Shown: positions 6,006 through 13,206 of the stretch, one piece after another
Position numbering within the stretch: position 1 is the first letter of the stretch
How the letters are laid out: every line of letters begins with the position of its first letter
Assembly: GCA_964398215.1 (NCBI GenBank)
Contig: CAYNNP010000169.1
Coordinates: forward strand, 1-14,588
Direction of reading: 5' to 3'
Length of the DNA stretch: 14,588 nucleotides
DNA from: CAYNNP01 sp964398215
GTDB taxonomy: Bacteria > Planctomycetota > Planctomycetia > Pirellulales > Pirellulaceae
Position numbers and translations under genes: made by a program
Notes under the pieces: generated by a model
What the model was told of the DNA's origin: nothing
The model's database searches: none
Seen by the model: the letters and a program-made list of their open reading frames with translations, nothing else

Positions 6006-7550
6006 TTACACCCATAGATCGCGGTCTAGATTTCGGTAGCCGATTGCTTCGGCTAGGTGCATTTCGTTGATGTTTGCGTCGCCGGTTAGGTCGGCGATGG
6101 TGCGGCTGACTCGTAGGATTTTGTCGTGGGCTCTGGCTGATAAGCCCATCTCTTCGACGCTGTGGCGGAGCATCTGTCGGCAACTTTCGTTTAGATGGCA
6201 GAACTCGCGTACTTGGCGGCTGGACATCTGGGCGTTGTAGCGCACTGAGCTATCTTTGCCGAATCGCTCGGCTTGTACCAAGCGCGCTTGCAATACGTCT
6301 TCTCGCATCTTGGCGCTGTTGGTTCCTTCGGCAGATTTCGATGAGAGTTCATCGAACGGCACCGCGGGCACCTCGATGTGTATGTCGATCCGGTCCATCA
6401 ACGGTCCTGAAATTTTCCCCATGTACTTTTCGACTTGAGGTGGTGTGCAGTTGCAGCTGCGCCTTGGGTCGCTACGGTACCCGCATGGACACGGATTCGC
6501 AGCAGCAATTAGCATGAAGTCGCTGGGAAACGTAGTCGACCGTAGGGCTCGGGCGATCGTGACGACACCGTCTTCGAGCGGTTGCCGCATCACCTCCAAG
6601 GTCTTGCGATTGAATTCAGGAAGTTCATCCAAGAACAAAATCCCGTTGTGCGCTTTGCTGATTTCACCGGGCGAAGGTGGGCTTCCGCCACCGACCAGTC
6701 CGGCGTCGGAGATGGTGTGGTGTGGGCTGCGGTAGGGACGACGCGCAAGCAGTGGTTGTCCGGCGGGAAGCTGTCCGAGCGCGCTGTAGATGCGTGTGGT
6801 CTCGATCGACTCGGTGGCTTCTAGTTGCGGCAGTACCGTAGGCATGCGTTTTGCTAACATCGTTTTGCCGCTACCAGGCGGGCCGATCATGATCAGGTTG
6901 TGACGGCCGGCAGCGGCGAGCGTCATTGCGCGCTTGGCGGCTTCTTGGCCGCGTACGTCGCCGAAGTCAATTTCGTAGTGGCTGAATTGTTCAAACAGTT
7001 GTTCAAGGCGACTGGGCGCCGGGGTAAGTTCAACTTGGTCTGTAAAGAACCCAACGGCTTGCGCTAGTGAATCGACAGCGATAACTTCAAGGCCTTCGAC
7101 GATCGCCGATTCGCCAGCATTCTCGCGTGGCACAACGATGCCCTTCAAGCCCGACTGCTTGGCGGCTTCGATGGCGATCGAGAGCGCGCCTTTGACTGGT
7201 CGTGTGATGCCTTCCAAAGCCAATTCGCCAACGACGGCGTATTCTTCGAGTTTGTCGGATGCGATTTGGCCGCTGCCAGCTAGCACGCCCAAGGCGACGG
7301 GCAAGTCGAAAGAGGGTGCTTGTTTGGGAAGATCACCGGGGGCCAGATTGATGACGACGCGGTCTTGGGGCCGCACGAATCCGCTGTTGACGATTGCCCG
7401 TTCAACGCGATGGGTGCTTTCTTTCACAGCCGCGTCTGGGAGCCCAACCAAAATGGTTTTCGGCATCGCAGCAGGTGACAGGTCGACCTCGACATCTACC
7501 GGCATTGCCTCGATGCCCAGTAATGTAAATGTTTTCAGTCGTGCAAGCAT
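6006..7550 (-). CDS. comM: ComM/YifB family AAA+ ATPase (Mg-chelatase-like helicase)
   Basis: The product has 514 residues, near the family's usual 500-510. ComM is a hexameric branch-migration helicase that helps integrate incoming single-stranded DNA during natural transformation; YifB is the broader family name. The N-terminal third is the ChlI-like domain (LVGLPDAAVKES, then APGDLPKQAPSFDLPVALG). The AAA+ core follows, with Walker A GPPGSGKT (223-230), Walker B ILFLDE (304-309), the SPHHT signature (275-279), a likely arginine finger in SGPLMDRID (Arg387), and the family's four-cysteine cluster CPC...CNC (Cys354, 356, 366, 368). The C-terminal helical domain ends with the sensor region. 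The ATG at 7550 is preceded by a weak AGGG. The gene stands alone, divergent from the PP2C gene across 224 bp. Its role in competence here is inferred from the family only; no other competence gene is present. Confidence 0.95.
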   Translation of the reverse strand: MLARLKTFTLLGIEAMPVDVEVDLSPAAMPKTILVGLPDAAVKESTHRVERAIVNSGFVRPQDRVVINLAPGDLPKQAPSFDLPVALGVLAGSGQIASDKLEEYAVVGELALEGITRPVKGALSIAIEAAKQSGLKGIVVPRENAGESAIVEGLEVIAVDSLAQAVGFFTDQVELTPAPSRLEQLFEQFSHYEIDFGDVRGQEAAKRAMTLAAAGRHNLIMIGPPGSGKTMLAKRMPTVLPQLEATESIETTRIYSALGQLPAGQPLLARRPYRSPHHTISDAGLVGGGSPPSPGEISKAHNGILFLDELPEFNRKTLEVMRQPLEDGVVTIARALRSTTFPSDFMLIAAANPCPCGYRSDPRRSCNCTPPQVEKYMGKISGPLMDRIDIHIEVPAVPFDELSSKSAEGTNSAKMREDVLQARLVQAERFGKDSSVRYNAQMSSRQVREFCHLNESCRQMLRHSVEEMGLSARAHDKILRVSRTIADLTGDANINEMHLAEAIGYRNLDRDLWV

Positions 7551-7774
7551 GTCGTATTAAGCCCTGAAATTTTCCGGTAGAAAACACGCCATATCATCAC
7601 ATCGCGGCTATTGCCCGACAAGCCGACGTCAGATCGTGGACTGCGTGGTGCTAACTTTATAGATATCCGGCATATATTTCGGAGATAGCGCGGACGGGGC
7701 TGAGTCTGCTGCCTATATTTTGGGTGGAAAGGGCTGCACGCGCGCTGCTCGATTTTTGAAAAAGAGGTAATGAC

Positions 7775-8752
7775 TTGAGCGACCAACAAGATTTTTCGGT
7801 TGCAAATGCATACGGGTTGACCGACGTGGGGCGAACCCGCGAAGTGAACCAGGATCAATTTTTGATCGCTGAGTTGAATAAGTCGATGTTGGTGACGTCG
7901 ACCAGTTTGCCAGTTGGGACTGAGTCTCGATTGTTTGGTGGACAGCAAGGCCAACTCTTGCTGGTGGCTGACGGAATGGGTGGGCATGCAGCCGGTGAAT
8001 TGGCTAGCAGCATTGCGATTGATCATTTGATCGGCCGATTGCTAAACAGTGTGCATTGGTTCTTTCAAGTTGATCATGACTGCGAAGAGGACTTTATCGA
8101 CGCGCTGAAGGGCTTGTTGCAGGACGCCCACAAACGGATCTTGACGGAAGCTGCCAAGAATCGCGATCAGCATGGCATGGGGACAACGCTGACGATGGCG
8201 CACATGGTGTGGCCACGAATGTATGTGGTGCATGCTGGCGATAGTCGATGCTATCTGATCCGTAATGGCGAAGCAGAACAGTTGACGACAGATCACACGT
8301 TGGCGCATCAATTGGTTGAGTCGGGTGGACTGAAACCGGAAGAGGAAGCGAGTAGCAAGTGGAGCAACGTTTTGTGGAATGTGCTGGGAGGCACGGCGGA
8401 CGGCAAGTTGATGGCGGAAGTCCGTCGAGCGGTGTTGCAGGAGGGTGATGTGATCGTGCTGTGCAGTGACGGTTTGACAAAGTACATTGATCAGGCTCAG
8501 ATTGTTGAAGTCGTGGCAGAGCTGAAAGACCCCAAGCCGATTTGCGAAAGGCTGGTTCAGCTGGCCAATGATGCCGGTGGTCAGGACAATATCACGGTTG
8601 TTGTGTCTCGTCCGTCCAGTAACATCACTGTGGAAGATGCACGGTTGGCCGAAGACGATATTGCGACCATCAGTGATTTGGAGGGGCGGGATACAACTCG
8701 AATCGAAGACACCGCTACCGACTCTTGGTTGGACGATACTCTTCCAGAGTGA
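7775..8752 (+). CDS. PP2C-type serine/threonine protein phosphatase
   Basis: The 325-residue cytosolic, metal-dependent phosphatase would remove phosphate from Ser/Thr residues, usually opposing Hanks-type kinases. The motifs appear in order: GLTDVGRTREVNQD (14-27), VADGMGGH with metal ligand Asp66, HGMGTTLT (133-140), VVHAGDSRCYLI (151-162), TTDHT (171-175), CSDGLT with Asp232, and GGQDNITVVVS with Asp271. An extra 20-odd residues lie between the first two motifs. After the catalytic domain comes an acidic tail rich in Asp, Glu and Thr (about 285-325) with no known fold. The start is TTG: an AAAGAGG site lies at the right distance, and the ATG just upstream (7770) runs into TGA at once. No partner kinase is adjacent. 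The EamA-type transporter follows after 48 bp and may be co-transcribed. Confidence 0.93.
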   Translation: MSDQQDFSVANAYGLTDVGRTREVNQDQFLIAELNKSMLVTSTSLPVGTESRLFGGQQGQLLLVADGMGGHAAGELASSIAIDHLIGRLLNSVHWFFQVDHDCEEDFIDALKGLLQDAHKRILTEAAKNRDQHGMGTTLTMAHMVWPRMYVVHAGDSRCYLIRNGEAEQLTTDHTLAHQLVESGGLKPEEEASSKWSNVLWNVLGGTADGKLMAEVRRAVLQEGDVIVLCSDGLTKYIDQAQIVEVVAELKDPKPICERLVQLANDAGGQDNITVVVSRPSSNITVEDARLAEDDIATISDLEGRDTTRIEDTATDSWLDDTLPE

Positions 8753-8800
8753 TCGGCCCGACGATTCGATTGCTGGACCAAAAACTGCACTGACCCTTTT

Positions 8801-9817
8801 ATGGCCCAGCGACTTTTTTCTGACACATCGTGCGAAGATTCGCGTGAGCCCAACCAGACTCTTGATGAGGATCCGCCAAACAAAGGCGAGTTGAATCCGC
8901 CTGTTGGTGTGGTTGGCGGCGCAATTTATGGACTGTTGGCAGCTGCTCTTTATACAGCAGCCAACATCGCGCTTCGGGAAAGTGTTGGTGTCGATGCCCT
9001 GTTAGTTTCGGCAGTGAAGTCTGTTCCGATTGTGGTATTGCTGGGACCGGTCATCGGTTGGATGAGTTGGCGAGGAAAGACCATCATCACCAGTACAGAA
9101 ATGATCCCAAGATTTGTATTGTCGTCGTTGACGGCTCAGTTCGTTGGAAACGTTGCTTTTCAGCTTGCTTTGGGGATCGTGGGGTTGGCATCGTCGGTCA
9201 CGATCACCTTGGGCGCGATGATCATTGGCGGCGCGATCTTTGGGCGGCTGTTTTTAAAAGAACCTATCAGTTTTCGGGTCGCATTATCGATGATCACGCT
9301 GATTGCAGCGGTGGTGGTTCTGAATTTGAGTTTTGGCGAAACGCCAGAAGAAACCCAAAACTCGGGCGACTTTCCATTGTGGGTTGGTGGATTGTTCGCT
9401 GTGGCTTCGGGGTTGGCGTATTCGATGTTTGGTGCCGTTACCCGTCAAGCATTGATCAATGGATTGACTCCACAAGCGACAATGTTCATCAGTGGTCTGA
9501 TGGGTTTGTTAACACTGTGGCTGGCAACATTTTGCTGGATCGATCTTTCTGAAATTGCAGCGATTAATGCAACGCAGTGGTGGATCATGTTGGCGGCCGG
9601 CATGTTCAACTTTCTGGCTTTCATCACACTGACATGTTCTTTGAAAGCTCTGCCAGTGATTGCCGTCAATTTGCTTAACGCAACCCAGGTCGCGATGGCA
9701 GCAGCCGCTGGCGTGTTCTTCTTTTCAGAACAGATCACTCAACCATTGATCCGGGGAATCGCGCTGACTTTTGCCGGGCTCGCGATTTTGGCGACGAAAC
9801 GCAAGCAAGATTCATAG
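8801..9817 (+). CDS. EamA/DMT-superfamily membrane transporter
   Basis: The 338-residue inner-membrane protein has a hydrophilic N-terminus of about 35 residues, then two similar blocks of roughly five transmembrane helices. The first starts GGAIYGLLAAALYTAANIALRE and the second near LWVGGLFAVASGLAYSMFGAVTRQ. This duplicated arrangement is that of EamA drug/metabolite transporters. The usual end-of-repeat feature appears in each half: FLKEPIS with IGGAIFGR in the first, and FFFSEQITQPLIRGIALTFAGL in the second. The substrate cannot be told from sequence; family members export amino acids, nucleosides or small metabolites. The ATG at 8801 lacks a clear ribosome site. The gene follows the phosphatase by 48 bp, and a strong hairpin begins 8 bp after its stop. 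Confidence 0.85.
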   Translation: MAQRLFSDTSCEDSREPNQTLDEDPPNKGELNPPVGVVGGAIYGLLAAALYTAANIALRESVGVDALLVSAVKSVPIVVLLGPVIGWMSWRGKTIITSTEMIPRFVLSSLTAQFVGNVAFQLALGIVGLASSVTITLGAMIIGGAIFGRLFLKEPISFRVALSMITLIAAVVVLNLSFGETPEETQNSGDFPLWVGGLFAVASGLAYSMFGAVTRQALINGLTPQATMFISGLMGLLTLWLATFCWIDLSEIAAINATQWWIMLAAGMFNFLAFITLTCSLKALPVIAVNLLNATQVAMAAAAGVFFFSEQITQPLIRGIALTFAGLAILATKRKQDS

Positions 9818-9824
9818 CCACGAA

Positions 9825-9863
9825 CTCGCACGTTGCATCCATGGCGACGGATGAACGTGCGGG
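9825..9863. terminator. strong hairpin between convergent genes, possible bidirectional terminator
   Basis: The left arm CTCGCACGTT-G-CATCC pairs with GGATG-AACGTGCGGG: fifteen pairs including one G-T wobble, one bulged G at 9835, and an 8-base loop at 9841-9848. It begins 8 bp after the transporter stop and lies 36 bp from the stop of the opposing glycine-zipper gene. No T-tract follows on either strand, so it may act as an mRNA 3'-end stabiliser or a factor-assisted terminator rather than a classical intrinsic one. Confidence 0.6.
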
Positions 9864-9898
9864 GCATTGAGTCGTGCCAAAGACAATGGTCTATGGGT

Positions 9899-10591
9899 TT
9901 AGAATCGAATGTGGATTCCACTGCGGCTTGGAGAGCCACCGCGCGGCGAACCGTAACCTGAACGAGAAGGTTTGTAGCCGCGTCGGTAGTACGGTGAAAC
10001 GACTCGCTTTTGATAGATTACTGGTGCAGGGGTGATCACGCGTTGGATGACTGGCGGTTGGTGGACGACCACGGGAGCCGGTTGCGGCACGGTTTGAACC
10101 CGCTGGACTTCGCCAATCGGTGCGTTCTGCAGATAAGTAATCAGTTGTTCGCTAATGCCTTGTTGGTGCAAAGCAAGGATGTCTTGCACAGTCAGCTTGT
10201 GGGTAAAACCTCGTGAGCGGACTTGGTTCACGATCACATTGTCGCTCAAACCTGATCGGCGCATCGAAACAATGTCAGCCATTGAAACGGCCGACTGAAT
10301 TCGTGCGATCTGTTGTTGCTGGGCGTGATAATATTGTTGTTGCTTGCGAATCGCATAGTCTTTGTCGTTCGCGTCACCCAAGACACCACCAGCGAAGGCT
10401 CCGATCAGCCCGCCAATCGCGGCGCCGGCTCCTGCCTCATTATTGTTGTCACCAATGGCAGCACCGATTGCTGCGCCAGTCAAGCCTCCAACGGTAGCAC
10501 CACGTTGCTTACCCGTTTGGGCATCGGCATTTGTCATCGAAACGGTCAGCAAACCAACGATCGCGGTCAAGCGAATAACAAGCGACTTCAT
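9899..10591 (-). CDS. secreted glycine-zipper protein with duplicated helical motif
   Basis: The 230-residue protein has a signal peptide cut about ADA24|Q. A glycine-zipper double helix follows (about 31-73: GATVGGLTGAAIGAAIGD and GAGAAIGGLIGAFAGGVLGD), as in outer-membrane-associated YMGG/Gly-zipper proteins. A Gln/Tyr-rich helix (82-100) and two related segments come next: MADIVSMRRSGLSDNVIVNQV (104-124) and VQDILALHQQGISEQLITYL (135-154). The tail is Pro/Val-rich, then Arg/Gly/Ser/Tyr-rich and basic. The zipper suggests insertion into, or oligomerisation at, the cell envelope; the function is unknown. The start ATG at 10591 has only GGA about ten bases upstream. It diverges from asnS and converges on the transporter gene. 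Confidence 0.85.
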   Translation of the reverse strand: MKSLVIRLTAIVGLLTVSMTNADAQTGKQRGATVGGLTGAAIGAAIGDNNNEAGAGAAIGGLIGAFAGGVLGDANDKDYAIRKQQQYYHAQQQQIARIQSAVSMADIVSMRRSGLSDNVIVNQVRSRGFTHKLTVQDILALHQQGISEQLITYLQNAPIGEVQRVQTVPQPAPVVVHQPPVIQRVITPAPVIYQKRVVSPYYRRGYKPSRSGYGSPRGGSPSRSGIHIRF

Positions 10592-10731
10592 TTTTCAATC
10601 CATTTTTGGAATCAATTTTTGGCAAAATGCCATCCCTGATCAAATCGTCAGATAGAAGGTCTCGGGATGAAGAATCAATCCCATTTTTCGTGAAACATGG
10701 ATTCAGTAAATTTTGATGCCCCCGCGAACTG

Positions 10732-10764
10732 GATTGCCAGCAATGATAAACTCAGGTGGCAATC
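10732..10764. promoter_or_regulatory. 8-17-8 perfect dyad upstream of asnS
   Basis: GATTGCCA (10732-10739) and TGGCAATC (10757-10764) are perfect inverted arms separated by 17 bases, starting 87 bp before the asnS start. The dyad could be a protein-binding operator or a 5'-leader stem. A related small palindrome, TGGCA-AAA-TGCCA, sits at 10620-10632 in the leader of the divergent glycine-zipper gene. No convincing -35/-10 pair was found. Confidence 0.35.
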
Positions 10765-10818
10765 GGCTTTACGCCACATAAACCTCTTCAATGAACGATA
10801 CAACGGAGCGCCAGGAAG

Positions 10819-12213
10819 ATGGCCAATTGGATTAGTGTCAAAGACGCCAGAAACGAGTCTGCAGTCGGCAAGACCTGCGAAATTCGCGGCTGGGTGCGAA
10901 CGCGACGTGATAGCAAGGGTGGGTTTAGCTTCATCGAAGTCAACGATGGCAGCAGCATGGGAAACCTGCAGGTCGTCGCCCCGGCGGAGCTGGAGAACTA
11001 CGCCAGCGATGTGCAAAAGTTGACCGCCGGTTGCAGCGTTGTTGTTGCTGGTGAAATGCAAGAGTCACCCGCGAAAGGTCAGGCGACCGAGTTGCACGCC
11101 ACCAGCGTTCGTGTCCTGGGTTGGGCGGACCCAGAAACCTATCCGCTACAAAAAAAGCGGCACACGTTCGAGAAACTGCGCGAGTGGGCTCACTTGCGGA
11201 CTCGAACCAATACACTTGGCGCGGTGATGCGTGTGCGAAATCAAATCAGCCAGTCGATCCACAACTTCTATCACGAGAACGGTTACTTTTACGTCAACAC
11301 GCCTGTCATCACGGCTAGCGATTGCGAAGGCGCGGGCGAGATGTTCCGGGTGACCGCATTGGACCTGGAAATGCTGGCCAAGTCCGGTGGACCAGTGAAT
11401 TACTCGTATGACTTTTTTGACAAGCCAACTTTTCTAACGGTAAGTGGTCAGTTGGAAGCGGAAACCTATGCGACCGCGCTGGGCAAAGTGTATACGTTCG
11501 GGCCGACGTTTCGAGCAGAGAATAGTAACACGAGTCGCCACCTCGCCGAGTTCTGGATGGTTGAGCCTGAAACAGCGTTCTTTGACTTGAACGATAACAT
11601 GAAGCTCGCAGAGGATTTCTTGAAGCGGTTGTTTGGTGATTGCTTGGAATACTGCGGCGAAGACATGGAGTTCTTTGACTTGCGAATTGAGAAGGGCAAG
11701 ATCGAGCAGATCAAGACTGTGATTGAGAAACCGTTTGAGCACCTGACGTATACCGAAGCGATCGATGTATTGACATCGTGCAATGAGAAATTCGATTACC
11801 CGATTAGTTGGGGTACCGACTTGCAAGCCGAACATGAACGCTATCTAACCGAAAAACATGTGAACGGTCCGATGATCTTGACGGACTATCCGGCGTCGAT
11901 CAAACCGTTTTACATGCGGGTCAGCGATGATGGCAAAACAGTCGCGGCCATGGACGTGTTGGTTCCAGGCGTTGGCGAGATCATTGGTGGCAGTCAACGT
12001 GAAGAGCGTTTGGATGTGCTGCAGCGGCGGATGAAAGAACACGAGTTGGATGAAGCGGAATACTGGTGGTATGTCGATCTGCGAAAGTTCGGTACGGTGC
12101 CGCACGCAGGATTCGGCTTGGGACTCGAACGAGCTGTTCAGTACGTTACAGGCATGAGCAATATTCGTGACGTGATTCCGTTCCCGCGAACGCCTGGCAA
12201 CGCTGAGTTTTGA
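10819..12213 (+). CDS. asnS: asparaginyl-tRNA synthetase
   Basis: The 464-residue class II aminoacyl-tRNA synthetase charges tRNA(Asn) with asparagine in the cytosol; its length is nearly that of the E. coli enzyme (466). The N-terminal OB-fold for anticodon binding spans about 1-105 (EIRGWVRTRRDSKGGFSFIEV). The catalytic domain includes FYHENGYFYVNTPVIT (motif 1 region, 150-165), TASDCEGAGEMF (165-176), VSGQLEAE, motif 2 FRAENSNTSRHLAEFWMVE (231-249), and motif 3 GFGLGLERAVQYVTG (431-445) followed by the family ending IRDVIPFPRTPG. The class-defining arginines in motifs 2 and 3 are present. The ATG at 10819 has an AGGA close by and GGAG slightly further upstream. Its TGA stop shares a base with the ATG of gluQ (TGATG), implying translational coupling. 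Confidence 0.97.
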   Translation: MANWISVKDARNESAVGKTCEIRGWVRTRRDSKGGFSFIEVNDGSSMGNLQVVAPAELENYASDVQKLTAGCSVVVAGEMQESPAKGQATELHATSVRVLGWADPETYPLQKKRHTFEKLREWAHLRTRTNTLGAVMRVRNQISQSIHNFYHENGYFYVNTPVITASDCEGAGEMFRVTALDLEMLAKSGGPVNYSYDFFDKPTFLTVSGQLEAETYATALGKVYTFGPTFRAENSNTSRHLAEFWMVEPETAFFDLNDNMKLAEDFLKRLFGDCLEYCGEDMEFFDLRIEKGKIEQIKTVIEKPFEHLTYTEAIDVLTSCNEKFDYPISWGTDLQAEHERYLTEKHVNGPMILTDYPASIKPFYMRVSDDGKTVAAMDVLVPGVGEIIGGSQREERLDVLQRRMKEHELDEAEYWWYVDLRKFGTVPHAGFGLGLERAVQYVTGMSNIRDVIPFPRTPGNAEF

Positions 12214-13196
12214 TGTCGGGTCAAGACGTCGCGAAGCCAATGGGGCGGTTGGCTCCATCACCAACCGGAGCGCAGCATTTGGGTAACGCGCGGACTTATT
12301 TGCTGGCCTATTGGTCGGCCCGAAAGAGTGGCGCGAATTTGGTGATGCGGATCGAGGATATTGATTCGCCGCGCGTCAAACCTTGGGCGACTGAGCAAGC
12401 GATCGAAGATTTGCGTTGGCTGGGGATCGATTGGGAATTTGGTCCCGATGTGGGTGGGCCACACGCTCCGTACATTCAGACGGAGCGGGAACCGCACTAC
12501 CATGACGCGATCGAAAGACTGCGCATCGCCAATCGCGTGTACCCGTGTGTTTGCACGCGAAAGGACATTGCGGCGGCAGCATCCGCACCGCACTTTGAAC
12601 ACGAAAGCCCAATCTATCCCGGCACCTGTGCGGCTTGGCAAAACGGTGATGGGTTGCCGGATGCTGGCACCTTCAGTTGGCGATTTCGGGTGACCGATGA
12701 CCTGATTGCCTTTGACGACATCGTTGCTGGGCCGCAAGCAAGCCAGCCAGCTTCGCAGTTAGGCGATTTCCCGATCACGCAAAAAAACGGCAAGCCATCG
12801 TATCAGCTAGCTGTCGTGATTGACGACGCTTTGATGGAAGTCACGGAAGTCGTTCGTGGCAACGATTTGATCCCCAGCACGTTCAAGCAAATTGAGCTCT
12901 TGCGGGCGTTGGATTTGCCGGTGCCAAAGTACGCCCACGTGCCATTGGTCTTGGGAAGCGATGGGCGTCGTCTAGCCAAACGCCACGGAGACACGCGTTT
13001 GAGTTTTTACCGAGAACGTGGAGTTTCGCCGGAGAGAATCGTCGCTTGGGCAGCCACCAGTAGCGGCCTAATCGATCAGTGTGAATCCATCCAAGCAGCT
13101 GAGGTGATTGCTGCAATGGATTGGAGCAAGCTCAACCGCGATGACTTCGTCGTACAGGATGATCTTTTCGGTAAAGACGGCTCGCGAAATGAGTGA
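12213..13196 (+). CDS. gluQ: glutamyl-Q tRNA(Asp) synthetase (GluQ-RS)
   Basis: The 327-residue class I synthetase-like enzyme attaches glutamate to the queuosine of tRNA(Asp), with no need for the anticodon-binding domain of true GluRS, which is absent here. Visible features are APSPTGAQHLGN (the HIGH-type motif, HLGN 22-25), MRIEDIDSPR (45-54), and the zinc site CVC...YPGTC (Cys112, Cys114, Tyr135, Cys139) that distinguishes GluQ-RS. Others are SYQLAVVIDDALMEVTEVVRGNDL (starting at 196) and a KMSKS-type loop reading RRLAKRHGD (252-260). The start is ATG 12213, overlapping the asnS stop by one base; the TTG at 12210 in frame is less likely. A standalone GluRS-like enzyme is the alternative, but the length and zinc-site layout favour GluQ-RS. 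It converges on the next gene with 10 bp between stops. Confidence 0.9.
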   Translation: MSGQDVAKPMGRLAPSPTGAQHLGNARTYLLAYWSARKSGANLVMRIEDIDSPRVKPWATEQAIEDLRWLGIDWEFGPDVGGPHAPYIQTEREPHYHDAIERLRIANRVYPCVCTRKDIAAAASAPHFEHESPIYPGTCAAWQNGDGLPDAGTFSWRFRVTDDLIAFDDIVAGPQASQPASQLGDFPITQKNGKPSYQLAVVIDDALMEVTEVVRGNDLIPSTFKQIELLRALDLPVPKYAHVPLVLGSDGRRLAKRHGDTRLSFYRERGVSPERIVAWAATSSGLIDQCESIQAAEVIAAMDWSKLNRDDFVVQDDLFGKDGSRNE

Positions 13197-13206
13197 CGAC
13201 AGAGTC

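Noticed and set aside
5734..6039. 101-residue plus-strand open frame
   Set aside because: Runs into the end of comM antisense, with no motif or ribosome site.
7620..7680. Promoter-like TATAGA in the comM/PP2C divergent region
   Set aside because: No acceptable -35 box at the right distance.
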